Assembly (NCBI RefSeq): GCF_014695375.1
Contig: NZ_JACJOG010000045.1
Span: 62,001 to 126,000 of the forward strand
Length of the DNA: 64,000 bases
From: Coleofasciculus sp. FACHB-T130
GTDB taxonomy: Bacteria; Cyanobacteriota; Cyanobacteriia; Cyanobacteriales; FACHB-T130
Direction: 5' to 3'
Both the position numbers and the translations under genes were made by a program. Positions 44,906 through 54,733 of this stretch are shown here, piece after piece (position 1 is the stretch's first letter; each line of letters starts with the position of its first letter). The notes below the pieces were generated by a model, which saw nothing but the letters and a program-made list of their open reading frames with translations, was not told the DNA's origin and made no database searches.

Positions 44906-46354
44906 ATGCAGTTTTCCCCCTCTGGTATGTCCGAAATCAAGAACTCCGCGATCAAAAAGGTGTTCTTTGGTCATGAGCCGACTCCTGAGTTATGCGCCAT
45001 TCTAACGGTCTATTTGGTGCAGGGAATCTTGGGTTTAGCGCGTCTAGCAGTCAGCTTTTTTCTCAAAGATGAACTGTCGCTAAGTCCGGCTCAAGTTTCG
45101 GCTTTGATGGGCATTGCTGCCATTCCTTGGGTGGTAAAGCCGTTATTTGGTTTTCTGTCAGATGGTCTACCGGTGTTTGGCTACCGGCGGCGACCCTATC
45201 TGATTTTATCTGGACTATTGGGAGCGATTTCCTGGTTTAGTCTGGCAACGATTGTGCATACAGCTTGGGCGGCGACAGTGGCGATCGCGCTTTCGTCCCT
45301 CTCGGTAGCGGTTAGCGATGTAATTGTAGACTCGCTGGTGGTAGAACGAGCCAGGGCAGAGTCTCAGAGTGATGCCGGTTCCCTGCAATCCCTCTCCTGG
45401 GGTGCCTCATCGCTGGGAGGCTTGGTAACTGCGTATTTTAGCGGTTTCCTTTTGCAACACTTCGGGAGCCATACTATTTTTGCCATTACCGCTGGTTTCC
45501 CCTTAATTGTGTCAGCGGTTGCTTGGTTAATTGCAGAAGAGCCAATTAGCGATCGCCCGGATGTCTCCACCGTTGCCAACCAGATCAAACAACTGGGAAA
45601 AGCGGTTAGCCAAAAATCAATCTGGCTACCAACCGCCTTTCTGTTCCTTTTGCAAGCCACACCGACCGCAGATAGTGCCTTTTTCTACTTCACTACCAAC
45701 GAACTAGGGTTTGAGCCAGAATTTTTGGGACGGGTACGTCTCGTCACCAGTCTCGCCTCCCTGCTCGGAATTGCAATTTTTCAACGATTTCTCAAAGCCG
45801 TCCCCTTTCGCACCATTTTCACCTGGACAACGATCATCGCAGCGGCACTTGGAATGACCACGCTGCTGCTGGTGACTCATACCAACCGCTCTTTAGGCAT
45901 CGACGATCGCTGGTTCAGCCTGGGAGACAGTCTGATTCTGACCGTTATGGGACAGATTGCCTATATGCCCTTGTTGGTACTCGCGGCGCGGCTATGTCCG
46001 CCTGGAGTAGAAGCAACCTTGTTTGCGCTGCTGATGTCGGTGACAAATATGGCAGGGTTATTGTCCCACGAACTGGGAGCCGTCCTCACCTATTGGCTGG
46101 GCATCACCGAAAGGAATTTTGACCATCTCTGGCAGTTGGTCGTGATTACGAATCTATCAACCCTTTTGCCGCTGCCACTGATTGGTTGGCTACCCGCAGG
46201 CAAACCGGAAACCGAGCCATCTGGCGAGATGCCAAGCTTGCAACCGTCATCAGCCATACATATTCAGTCAGCCCCCATTCAGCATCGGGAACGGTCTTTT
46301 GTTCCTGACTTTCTTCCAGAACTCATCCCCACAGTAGAAGAACCCGCCGACTAA
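44906..46354 (+). CDS. Folate-biopterin (BT1 family) transporter
   Basis: A 482-residue MFS-type transporter with 12 predicted membrane segments. BT1-family landmarks include VVKPLFGFLSDGLPVFGYRRRPY in two adjacent blocks and a DSLVVERAR motif. Cyanobacterial members such as Synechocystis slr0642 transport folates and pterins. The C-terminal 55 residues are polar and not membrane-embedded. It is divergent from the CHASE2 cyclase gene. Confidence 0.88.
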   Translation: MQFSPSGMSEIKNSAIKKVFFGHEPTPELCAILTVYLVQGILGLARLAVSFFLKDELSLSPAQVSALMGIAAIPWVVKPLFGFLSDGLPVFGYRRRPYLILSGLLGAISWFSLATIVHTAWAATVAIALSSLSVAVSDVIVDSLVVERARAESQSDAGSLQSLSWGASSLGGLVTAYFSGFLLQHFGSHTIFAITAGFPLIVSAVAWLIAEEPISDRPDVSTVANQIKQLGKAVSQKSIWLPTAFLFLLQATPTADSAFFYFTTNELGFEPEFLGRVRLVTSLASLLGIAIFQRFLKAVPFRTIFTWTTIIAAALGMTTLLLVTHTNRSLGIDDRWFSLGDSLILTVMGQIAYMPLLVLAARLCPPGVEATLFALLMSVTNMAGLLSHELGAVLTYWLGITERNFDHLWQLVVITNLSTLLPLPLIGWLPAGKPETEPSGEMPSLQPSSAIHIQSAPIQHRERSFVPDFLPELIPTVEEPAD

Positions 46355-46627
46355 AAGAGGAAGGATCGAGAGTAGGCAGTGCTGATTCCGCTTCCCGTTT
46401 CAGACTGGAAACGAGAATCAGAAAGCTGCTGCACTCACTAGGCGGATGCAATTAAATTGAAGATTTTCGTCGGTTGGGACGCCAGGAAACCCAACACCTG
46501 CATAGGGTAGCGATCGCTATCCCATCCGACAAATCATTCATCCGTGCGACTTAACGTGCAGCGGCGCTAACACGTCTGTCCTAGTTCACGATCGCGTCAC
46601 GAGTTTTTCTAAGCCGAATCGTTTAAT
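46355..46627. other. Leader region before the carotenoid oxygenase gene
   Basis: There are two structured parts. The first, at 46381-46427, is a hairpin with CTGATTC/GAATCAG and CGTTTC/GAAACG arms and no T-run. The second, at 46469-46530, has GTCGG/CCGAC closing arms around two inner hairpins, one containing a HIP1 site. Together they could form a three-way junction RNA. Confidence 0.45.
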
Positions 46628-48148
46628 ATGCAAATACCCACACCAGAACGCTTTCCGGTGCCCACAGAGGTGCCCGATCAACTTCCCTACCACATTAAAA
46701 AGTGGCAAAAGGGCTATGAATCTTTGCCGCAAGAATTCGATTATTGGATTGATGACATTGAAGGGGAGATTCCCGCAGAACTAGAAGGAACGCTGTTTCG
46801 GAATGGCCCCGGGTTGCTAGATGTCAAGGGTCAACGCATCCATCACCCATTTGATGGAGATGGCATGATTGCCAAGATCGCCTTTTCAGAAGGTCGCGCC
46901 CACTTTCGCAATCGCTTTGTCCGCACACAGGGCTATGTGGAAGAACAGAAAGCCGGTAAAATTCTCTATCGCGGCGTCTTTGGCACCCAGAAGCCCGGTG
47001 GTTGGCTAGCCAATGCTTTTGATGTGAAACTCAAAAATATTGCCAACACCAACGTCATTTACTGGGGGGGCAAACTCCTGGCGCTTTGGGAAGCTGCCGA
47101 ACCTCATCTTTTAGACCCCAACACCTTGGAAACCCTGGGGAAAGAATATTTGGACGGGGTTTTGCAAAATGGTGACGCCTTTGCCGCCCATCCTCGCATT
47201 GATCCTAGATGCGATCGCCAGGCTGGTGCCCCTTGCCTGGTGAACTTTGCCATTAAACCGGGTCTTTCCAGCACCATCATCATCTATGAATTAGACGCGG
47301 CTGGCAAAGTTGTGCAGCAGAACTCTCACAGCGTTCCTGGCTTCGCCTTCATTCACGATTTTGCGATTACGCCCAATTACTGCATCTTCTTCCAAAATCC
47401 GGTTTCCTTCAACCCGGTGCCTTTCCTGCTGGGATTTCGGGGTGCTGGTGAGTGTGTCAAGTTCCAGCCGGAGCAACTCACTCGGATTGTGGTGATTCCC
47501 CGCAACCCCCAACCAGGGGAAAAAATGCAAATTTTTGAAACTCAGTCGGGTTTTGTCTTCCACCATGCCAATGCCTTTGAGCAAGGGGACGAAATTTGTA
47601 TTGACTCAATTTGCTATGAGTCTTTCCCAGAGGTTGAGCCGGAATCAGACTATCGGGAGGTAGACTTTCAGGCACTATCCCCCGGACAAATGTGGCGGTT
47701 CCAGTTTAATTTAAAGGATAAAGATAAAACGGTACGGCGGAGGCTTTTAGAAAGCCGTTGCTGCGAGTTTCCCTTCGTTCATCCCGAACGAGTCGGACGC
47801 CCTTATCAGTATCTATATCTGGGTGCAGCTCATGCTGCCCAAGGCAATGCGCCTCTCCAAGCTATCCTCAAGGTGGATTTAGAATCAGATTGTCGCCAAC
47901 TCTGGAGTGCAGCACCCCAAGGCTATGTTAGCGAACCGATCTTTGTCCCTCGTCCGGGTGCTACCCGTGAAGATGAGGGTTGGGTGCTGACGTTAGTTTA
48001 CGACTCTACTCACCACCGCTCTGATGTCGTTATTTTAGATGCCGCCCACGTCGATCGAGGCCCGGTGGCGCGATTGCACTTGAAGCATCATATCCCTTAT
48101 GGGTTGCATGGCAACTTTACGTCCCACTGCTTTGCGCCCAGCCACTAG
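46628..48148 (+). CDS. Carotenoid cleavage oxygenase family protein
   Basis: A 506-residue seven-bladed propeller enzyme. The four iron-binding histidines are visible: His188 (AAHPRID), His243 (FIHDFA), His312 or His313 (VFHHANAF) and His494 (GLHGNF). It cleaves carotenoids or apocarotenoids oxidatively; related cyanobacterial enzymes include apocarotenoid 15,15'-oxygenase. The N-terminal RNGPGLLD motif is characteristic. There is no signal peptide. Exact substrate and cleavage site cannot be deduced. Confidence 0.93.
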   Translation: MQIPTPERFPVPTEVPDQLPYHIKKWQKGYESLPQEFDYWIDDIEGEIPAELEGTLFRNGPGLLDVKGQRIHHPFDGDGMIAKIAFSEGRAHFRNRFVRTQGYVEEQKAGKILYRGVFGTQKPGGWLANAFDVKLKNIANTNVIYWGGKLLALWEAAEPHLLDPNTLETLGKEYLDGVLQNGDAFAAHPRIDPRCDRQAGAPCLVNFAIKPGLSSTIIIYELDAAGKVVQQNSHSVPGFAFIHDFAITPNYCIFFQNPVSFNPVPFLLGFRGAGECVKFQPEQLTRIVVIPRNPQPGEKMQIFETQSGFVFHHANAFEQGDEICIDSICYESFPEVEPESDYREVDFQALSPGQMWRFQFNLKDKDKTVRRRLLESRCCEFPFVHPERVGRPYQYLYLGAAHAAQGNAPLQAILKVDLESDCRQLWSAAPQGYVSEPIFVPRPGATREDEGWVLTLVYDSTHHRSDVVILDAAHVDRGPVARLHLKHHIPYGLHGNFTSHCFAPSH

Positions 48149-48323
48149 ATATCTAGTCAGCCAATTTTGGATTTTAAAGCGGTTATGGAGGAGCGATCGC
48201 TCCTCTAAAAGCTAAAATTCGCTGACCGCTGTACTATAAATCTTTGCAAACCTAGTAATCTCCACCTTCTCTTTTGCATCAAGATAGGATACCTTTGGCT
48301 GAAGTATCCCAAGCGGAGCTGGG

Positions 48324-49841
48324 ATGAAATTCAGCATCGTTATTACGACTTATAATCGCCTTTCCTTGCTAAAACGGGCAATTGACACTTCTCTTGCCCA
48401 AACATTCTCCTGTGAAGTCATTGTTGCGGATGACTGCTCCTCGGATGGCACCCAAGCCTATGTAAGCGGTTTAGTGGCAGCGCTTCGTGCCAAAGGTGAC
48501 GAACGCCTCGTTTATCACCGCAATCAGATTAACCTGGGTCACTCGGCGACGATGAACGCTGGAGTGCAGCTTGCTAAAGGCGAGTGGATTAAGCCGGTTG
48601 ATGATGATGACTATTTAGCACCGAATTTTCTAGAGGAAATGAATCGGGCGATCGCGCTGTGTCCAAACGCTGTCATTGCCTCTTGTCAGGCGGCGCAGGT
48701 TGATGTCAACGAGGTCGAACTTTACAGAACCCGACAAATTGGTCCCGGCAAAGCTTTCTCTATTCCCCAAGAAGACCTTCATTTTGGGATGCTACTAGAA
48801 CTTATCCCTTTTGGCACTCCCATTCAAGTTGTCTTCGCTCGTTGGGCTTTTCTGAAATCCGGCGGCTGGGATTCTAGCTTAGATGCGAACTTTGATGACA
48901 TTGATTCTTGGATCAAAATTGCCCAGTTTGGAGATGCTGTTTTTGTAAATCAGTGCCTTGCTTATCGCACAATTTGGCCTGGAGCTTATAATCAAAAATT
49001 TCCTCTTAAAATTAGGATGGATACTAATATTTTAATGAAGGAGAAAATTTATGCTTTGGTGAGTGAAACTCACCGTTCTAAAACTCCCCCCATTAAAAAT
49101 ATTCAAGATTATCTTAAACTACATTGGAGTCTGGTGGCACTTAAGCAAGGAAAAATCTTGAGTGCAATCAAAATGGCATTTCCCGCAGTTTTTTCACTGA
49201 GTGCATGGAAGCTTTTAGCAATTAACAATCTATCGCATCCTCAGCAATTATTCTTGCCTCAAAAGCAAGCTGATACCGATGACTCGCTGTCTAAATCGAT
49301 TCCTTATTCGGAATCTATTCATAACTCTATTGTTCCAAAAAATCGGCCTAAAACAGCACAACTTCAAGAATTACGCATTTCTCTGAAATTCCGCTGTAGC
49401 CGGATTGCTTTCAAGCAAGGAGAATTTTTTAGCGCTATCAAAATGGCTGGAAATGGTGTCGTTTCGCTAGTTGGATGGAAGCTTTTTGGGATAACGGATT
49501 TTCATCAATCTCTTAACAAAAAGCTCCAGAACCAAAATCATTTACTAGATAGAAATATTCTAGTGATGGAAAAAATCTATGCTTTAGTTAGTGAAAAACA
49601 CCAATCTACTATTTCCAACCTTCAAGAGTGGCAAGCTTATTTCAAACTGCGTGCAGGATTTTTAGCGATTCGGCAAGGAAAATTAGCGATCGCGTCTCAA
49701 ATAGTATTTCCCGCTATATTTTCCTTTGCTGCATGGAAGCTATTAGTAAAAGTTATTTTATTGCGGCAACGCCATAGTAAAGAACCCTTAATTCGCCGGT
49801 TAGTGCTATACAGATTACCAGAAGGCAAAAATAAGGATTGA
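48324..49841 (+). CDS. Family 2 glycosyltransferase with C-terminal repeats
   Basis: A 505-residue protein. Residues 1-220 form a GT-A glycosyltransferase domain with VITTYNR, VIVADDCSSDGT (donor-binding DD at 36-37), an acidic DDDD (93-96) at the metal site, and a WDSSLDANFDDIDSW acceptor region. The remaining 280 residues contain three related units of about 37 residues (about 264-300, 353-390 and 440-475), each following the pattern LKQGKxxSAIKMAxPAVFSLxAWKLL. A second repeat, NILxxEKIYALVSExH, occurs at 235 and 411. The repeated part may be helical and membrane-peripheral. The start ATG follows GGAGCTGG. The role may be surface polysaccharide or protein glycosylation; no other sugar gene is adjacent. 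Confidence 0.85.
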   Translation: MKFSIVITTYNRLSLLKRAIDTSLAQTFSCEVIVADDCSSDGTQAYVSGLVAALRAKGDERLVYHRNQINLGHSATMNAGVQLAKGEWIKPVDDDDYLAPNFLEEMNRAIALCPNAVIASCQAAQVDVNEVELYRTRQIGPGKAFSIPQEDLHFGMLLELIPFGTPIQVVFARWAFLKSGGWDSSLDANFDDIDSWIKIAQFGDAVFVNQCLAYRTIWPGAYNQKFPLKIRMDTNILMKEKIYALVSETHRSKTPPIKNIQDYLKLHWSLVALKQGKILSAIKMAFPAVFSLSAWKLLAINNLSHPQQLFLPQKQADTDDSLSKSIPYSESIHNSIVPKNRPKTAQLQELRISLKFRCSRIAFKQGEFFSAIKMAGNGVVSLVGWKLFGITDFHQSLNKKLQNQNHLLDRNILVMEKIYALVSEKHQSTISNLQEWQAYFKLRAGFLAIRQGKLAIASQIVFPAIFSFAAWKLLVKVILLRQRHSKEPLIRRLVLYRLPEGKNKD

Positions 49842-50157
49842 ATGGGAAGATAGCACCTTCCCAGACTTGTGAAAATATTACTTTTCTCGGTTCCTTTGCC
49901 TCAATCGCTTTTTTTTCTAAAGAATATTGCTTGAATCGCTTTTTGAGCTTGATATAGTGTTGTCCTAAATAATTTGTGAAGCGAGATGCCCGACTTTTTT
50001 AAAAAAGTTGGATAGCTGAAACACTAGCATCTCACAACTAAAATAGGATTGCTATATTAGGTTTCATCGCACCCCACTCTTTAAAAAGCCCTTAGCGAAG
50101 CGGCAGCCATTCACTGGGGTATAGCCTTGCTCCTGCATAAAAGGAAATTGTTGAAGA
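49842..50157. other. 316-base intergenic region
   Basis: AT-rich. It includes a short GCCCGACTTTTTTAAAAAAGTTGG hairpin near 49989-50011 split by a T/A core. A short minus-strand ORF (50064-50258) reads QGYTPVNGCRFAKGF at its end, which may be a gene remnant that I cannot name. Confidence 0.35.
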
Positions 50158-53100
50158 ATGGGCTGGCGTAAGCGATCGCAATCAAAATTACCGAACTCTG
50201 TTGAACCGGGTTTGCGAAAAGCAAAAACATACGCAGTTTCACTGCGATCGCACCTCACCTACCTAGTACTGCTGGTTGTTGTCCTGGTATTGGCGTTGAT
50301 GTACACAAACTTTGAGGAACGCCGACACCAAACAACTCAAATTCAGGCAGAGGTGCTACAGATGGCTAGGGTGGCTACCGCTAACCAAGAGCGCTTGATT
50401 GGCAGCAAAGGGATAATTTTAGCTCGCTATCCTAACCCCGGAACCTGGGTCGGGCAAGCCGCACCGGAAGCACCTTTGGTTAAAACGATGCTGACGCAAA
50501 AAAGGGCTGGCATGGTGGAGGCTTCCGGCGTGGATGGTGTAACGAGCTTGTATGCGATCGCGCCCTTGGAGGGCACTTGTAGGAATCAGGGCGATCGCTG
50601 CAACCTCTACGTGTCAGTGGGCATCCCCAAAACCGTCGCCTTTACTGCTGCCGATCGGCAGTTGTACCGCAACCTAGCAGGCATGGGATTAGTCGCCGTG
50701 TTAGCGATCGCTGCCACTTGGGTGGGTAGCGAGGTGTTGATGTTGCGTCGGGTGAAGGCGCTCCTGAAGGCAATGCAGCAGCTCTCAGAAGGCGATTTGA
50801 GCGTTCGTAGCGGGGTGACTCACGGTTTCGGAGTCAGGGAATTGGCGGGTGCTTTTGACACGATGGCGGCGTCGCTAGAACGTTCTGAGCGCGATCGCCA
50901 GTCGGCAGAAACCTCCTTGCAAGAGCAAGAGGAAAAATATCGCTCCTTGGTGAACAGCCTGCCACAGGTGCTATTCCAGACTGATGAAGCTGGATATTGG
51001 ACATTTCTCAATCCCGCCTGGAAAGAAATTACCGGCTTCGCCCTCGAAGAAAGTATCGGTAAGAATTTAATCGATTTTGTTCATCCAAGCGATCGCCCAC
51101 AACACCGCGAAGAATTTCGCTCCCTCATTGAACGCCAGCAAGAATTTTATCGGTATCAGGCGAGATATCTGAGTGCAAACGGCGACTATCGCTGGCTGGA
51201 AGGACACGCCAAATTAACATTGGCTCCCGACGGGACAATTATCGGTACGTCCGGCACCCTGAGCGACATTACGGAGCAAAAACAGGCACAAGAAGCCCTG
51301 TTAACCACACATCAAACGCTGCAAGCGCTGATTGAAACTTCACCGTTAGCGATCGTAACGCTCGATGTTAATCGGAACGTCACCCTGTGGAATCCAGAGG
51401 CTGAGCGTCTTTTTGACTGGAAATCGGCAGAAGTTGTCGGCTATCCGTTGCCGATTTTCCCCCCGGATCAACAGGAAGCGTTTCATGCCTTGCTTCAGGC
51501 TGACTTGCAGGGCGAGGGACATCATGGTAGCGGTAGCAGGGAATTTTGCAGCCAAAAGAAAGACGGCACCTTGATTGACGTTAGCCTCTGGACAGCCCTG
51601 CTGCAAGATGTCAATGGCAAGATTATCGGCAGCATTGGCATCCTCGCCAATATTAGCGAAAGCCTGCGGCACGCTACGCTACGCAATCGCGCTCTGGAAG
51701 CGCTGCGGGAAAGCGAAACCCGTTACCGCCTCGTCGCTAAAGCCAGCAACGATGCAATCTGGGACTGGGATTTGCTGACAAACCGCGTAGAGTGGAACGA
51801 ATCCCTGCAAAAACTCTTCGGCTATGCGGAAACCGAAGTGGGTTTTGATGCCAGTTGGTGGTGCGAAAATATCCATCCAGAAGACAGAGAGCGGGTTGTC
51901 AGTGGGATTCATGCTGCAATTGACAGTGGAAGACAAATCTGGTCGGATGAATACCGCTACCGTCGCGCCGATAACTCTTATGCCTTAGCGAGCGATCGGG
52001 GATTTATCGTCCATGACGATAAGGGGAATCCAGTGCGGATGATCGGCGCGATGATAGACATCAGCGAAAGCCTGCGGCACGCTACGCTACGCAAGCAAGC
52101 TGAGGCGCTGATCGCAGGGCAAAAACAGGTACTCGAAATGATTGCCACCGGCGCAGCACTGGGTGATGTTCTGGATGTTTTGGCTCGGTTTATCGAGACC
52201 CAATCCGGTGAGGGCTTTTGTTCGCTTCTGCTAGTTGACGAAAAAGAGAACAAGTTACGACATGGAGTCGCTCCTAGCCTTCCCGAAAGCTACACTCAGG
52301 CGATTGATGGTATCGCGATTGGTCCTGGTTTTGGTTGCTGTAGTAAGGCAGCGTATTTCGGTAAACCCGTGATTGTCTCAGATATTGAGAGCGATCGCCT
52401 TTGGGCGGATTTCCGAGATTTGGCATTAAGCCATCAACTACAAAGCTGTTGGTCTACGCCTATTTTTTCTAGTAACGGTAAGGTATTGGGCGTTTTTGTA
52501 ATGTATCACCCCGAAGCGAGGCGACCGAATCGGGATGAGTTATATCTGACCGAGATTGCTACCCAAATGGCGGGGATTGCTCTGGAACGCCAGCAAGCAG
52601 AGGCAGCATTGCAACAGAGTGAAGAGCAACTGCGCCTGATTACAGATGCTTTGCCGGTGCTGATTGCTTATGTTGATTCGGAACAGTGCTATCGCTTTAG
52701 CAATCAGGCTTACCAACAATGGTTCGGCAAATCTCAGGCGGAAGTCACCGGACAGCCCATTAGAAAAATTTTAGGGGACTTGGCTTATCAGGTAATTCAG
52801 CCGTATGTCGAGGCAGCATTGTCCGGGCAGGAAGTAACCTACGAAAGCCCTATACCCTATGAATATGGAGGGATGCGTTGGGTCAATGCCACTTATCTGC
52901 CACATTTTGGAGAACACGGTGAAGTCAAAGGATTTATTGCCTTAGTCAGCAACATCACCGAACGGAAAGCGGCTGAGGAGGCGTTGCGGCAGAGTGAGGA
53001 ACGATATCGTTCTTTGGCACGCGCCACCTCGCAGATGGTTTGGACTTGCAACCCCCAAGGTGAGGTTGTGACCAATCAACCGGATTGGAGAGTTTATACG

Positions 53101-54150
53101 GGTCAAAGCGAGGCAGAAATACTAGGCTGGCGCTGGCTAGATGCCGTTCATCCAGGCGATCGCGATCGCATTGCCGAGCAGTGGTCTAACGCTATCCAAA
53201 CGAAAAGCCTCTATGACACTGAGTTTCGGCTGCGGCGTGCTGATGGTATTTACCGCTACTTCAATGTCCGTGGGGTTCCAGTATTATCAAAAGACCGTGA
53301 GGTGCGAGAGTGGATCGGCACCTGCACCGACATTACAGAAAAAGTCCAGGCAGAGGAAGCAATTCGCCAGTTAAATGCGGAACTTGAACAACGAGTCATC
53401 AAACGAACCGCGCAACTGGAAGCCGCAAATCAAGAGTTAGAAGCTTTCTGTTATTCCATCTCTCACGACTTGCGATCGCCTTTGCGTGCTATCAACGGAT
53501 TTTCGCGGATTTTGCTGGAAGAATATCTAGAACAACTCGATCCGGAAGCCCAACGCTACCAGAAACTGGTGCGGGATAATGCCCAACAAATGGGTCAACT
53601 GATTGATGACTTGCTGACATTTTCGCGCCTTTCGCGCCAGCCCCTGAGGAAACAAACTGTAGCGATCGCTGATTTGGTACGCCAAGCACTGGCAGACTTA
53701 TGGCATGAACAGCAAAATCGGCAATTTGAAATAATTATCGGCAATTTACCCACCTGCGAAGGCGATCCTGCTTTACTTAAGCAGGTGGTTGTCAACTTGC
53801 TGACAAACGCCCTAAAATTCACGCGCGGTCGGGAAGTCGCCCGGATTGAAATTGGCTATCTTCATCAGTCATTCACAAATGGCCCAGAACTAGGGACAAA
53901 TGACTTTTCAACCACGGTCGTTTATTTCGTCAAAGACAACGGCGCAGGTTTTGATATGCGATACGCCCATAAACTCTTTGGCGTTTTCCAACGGCTGCAT
54001 CGTGCTGAAGATTACGAAGGAACCGGAGTCGGACTCGCAATTGTGCAGCGCATCATCCATCGCCACGGCGGACGGATTTGGGCTGAATCAGTCGTCAACC
54101 AAGGCACAACATTTTACTTTACCCTGGCAGGGGGAAATATTCATGAGTGA
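50158..54150 (+). CDS. Membrane sensor histidine kinase with HAMP, multiple PAS and a GAF domain
   Basis: A 1330-residue kinase. The order is: membrane segment (34-49), extracytoplasmic sensor (about 50-175), second membrane segment (about 178-198), HAMP, PAS repeats (about 260-380, 390-505 and 515-640), GAF (about 660-815), two more PAS-PAC units (about 825-1070), HisKA with His in SISHDLRSPLRA, then HATPase_c (N-box VVNLLTNALKF, G boxes DNGAGFDM and GTGVGLAIV). The HisKA type resembles phytochrome-like kinases that signal to small receivers. The response-regulator gene overlaps its 3' end, so that protein is the likely partner. Two PAS linkers carry a 32-base repeat in frame. The N-terminal start is a plain ATG without a clear ribosome site. 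Confidence 0.92.
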   Translation: MGWRKRSQSKLPNSVEPGLRKAKTYAVSLRSHLTYLVLLVVVLVLALMYTNFEERRHQTTQIQAEVLQMARVATANQERLIGSKGIILARYPNPGTWVGQAAPEAPLVKTMLTQKRAGMVEASGVDGVTSLYAIAPLEGTCRNQGDRCNLYVSVGIPKTVAFTAADRQLYRNLAGMGLVAVLAIAATWVGSEVLMLRRVKALLKAMQQLSEGDLSVRSGVTHGFGVRELAGAFDTMAASLERSERDRQSAETSLQEQEEKYRSLVNSLPQVLFQTDEAGYWTFLNPAWKEITGFALEESIGKNLIDFVHPSDRPQHREEFRSLIERQQEFYRYQARYLSANGDYRWLEGHAKLTLAPDGTIIGTSGTLSDITEQKQAQEALLTTHQTLQALIETSPLAIVTLDVNRNVTLWNPEAERLFDWKSAEVVGYPLPIFPPDQQEAFHALLQADLQGEGHHGSGSREFCSQKKDGTLIDVSLWTALLQDVNGKIIGSIGILANISESLRHATLRNRALEALRESETRYRLVAKASNDAIWDWDLLTNRVEWNESLQKLFGYAETEVGFDASWWCENIHPEDRERVVSGIHAAIDSGRQIWSDEYRYRRADNSYALASDRGFIVHDDKGNPVRMIGAMIDISESLRHATLRKQAEALIAGQKQVLEMIATGAALGDVLDVLARFIETQSGEGFCSLLLVDEKENKLRHGVAPSLPESYTQAIDGIAIGPGFGCCSKAAYFGKPVIVSDIESDRLWADFRDLALSHQLQSCWSTPIFSSNGKVLGVFVMYHPEARRPNRDELYLTEIATQMAGIALERQQAEAALQQSEEQLRLITDALPVLIAYVDSEQCYRFSNQAYQQWFGKSQAEVTGQPIRKILGDLAYQVIQPYVEAALSGQEVTYESPIPYEYGGMRWVNATYLPHFGEHGEVKGFIALVSNITERKAAEEALRQSEERYRSLARATSQMVWTCNPQGEVVTNQPDWRVYTGQSEAEILGWRWLDAVHPGDRDRIAEQWSNAIQTKSLYDTEFRLRRADGIYRYFNVRGVPVLSKDREVREWIGTCTDITEKVQAEEAIRQLNAELEQRVIKRTAQLEAANQELEAFCYSISHDLRSPLRAINGFSRILLEEYLEQLDPEAQRYQKLVRDNAQQMGQLIDDLLTFSRLSRQPLRKQTVAIADLVRQALADLWHEQQNRQFEIIIGNLPTCEGDPALLKQVVVNLLTNALKFTRGREVARIEIGYLHQSFTNGPELGTNDFSTTVVYFVKDNGAGFDMRYAHKLFGVFQRLHRAEDYEGTGVGLAIVQRIIHRHGGRIWAESVVNQGTTFYFTLAGGNIHE
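51655..52094 (+). repeat. Two identical 32-base repeat copies in the kinase gene
   Basis: Copies at 51655-51686 and 52063-52094 are identical and both read SESLRHATLR in frame. They sit at equivalent positions, just after PAC segments, where an ITERKQAEEAL-type linker is usual. The core GCGGCACGCTACGCTACGC resembles a dispersed cyanobacterial repeat. Confidence 0.8.
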
Positions 54151-54586
54151 GCGCTCAGCAGAATGTTTGCTGGTCGAAGACAATCCCAACGACCTAGAAT
54201 TAGCACTTTATGCTTTGCGAAAGCACAACCTTGGAGATCGCATTCAAGTTGCCCGCGACGGTGCGGAAGCCTTAGACTACATTTTCCGGACAGGTGCCTA
54301 TCGCGATCGCTACCCAGAAAACTATCCCAAAGTCATTCTGCTCGATCTCAAACTCCCCAGAGTAGACGGCTTGGAAGTCTTGCATCGCCTCAAATCTGAC
54401 CCCCAAACCCGCATGATTCCAGTCGTCATTCTCACCTCGTCGAACGAAGAACGCGACATCTTGGAGAGTTACCAGTTGGGCGTCAACAGTTATATCGTGA
54501 AGCCAGTGGATTTTGAACAGTTTACCGAAGCAGTGCAGCAATTAGGGTTGTACTGGCTGCTATTAAACCAGCTGCCAAGCCGCTAG
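54143..54586 (+). CDS. Single-domain response regulator (Rcp1-like)
   Basis: A 147-residue receiver-only protein. The acidic pocket includes Asp13, the phosphoacceptor is Asp68 (VILLDLKLPRVDG), and Thr98 and Lys120 complete the switch. The insertion around YRDRYPENYPK is typical of receivers that partner phytochrome-type kinases. The ATG at 54143 overlaps the kinase stop by eight bases, so the pair is translationally coupled. The C-terminal helix ends the protein, and no output domain is present. Confidence 0.93.
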   Translation: MSERSAECLLVEDNPNDLELALYALRKHNLGDRIQVARDGAEALDYIFRTGAYRDRYPENYPKVILLDLKLPRVDGLEVLHRLKSDPQTRMIPVVILTSSNEERDILESYQLGVNSYIVKPVDFEQFTEAVQQLGLYWLLLNQLPSR

Positions 54587-54733
54587 CAGCTAGCATTCTT
54601 CAGGCTAAAAATCCTAAGAACCGCAATTAAATTTACGCTCAACACCTCATAATTCAGACTGCACGCTCTCTAAAAGCGAACAGTGGTGTAACCCCGCCCA
54701 CGGCTCAATTCCCTTGCTTACAAGAAGGTCATC

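Noticed and set aside
44616-44906. Short ORFs on both strands in the gap before the BT1 transporter
   Set aside because: No homology recognised, no ribosome sites, and they overlap each other.
46381-46427. Hairpin after the BT1 transporter as a terminator
   Set aside because: The stem is convincing but lacks a T-run, so I list it only as a structured region.
50064-50258. Short minus-strand ORF overlapping the histidine kinase start
   Set aside because: Its end looks protein-like, but I cannot name a family and it collides with the start of a certain gene.
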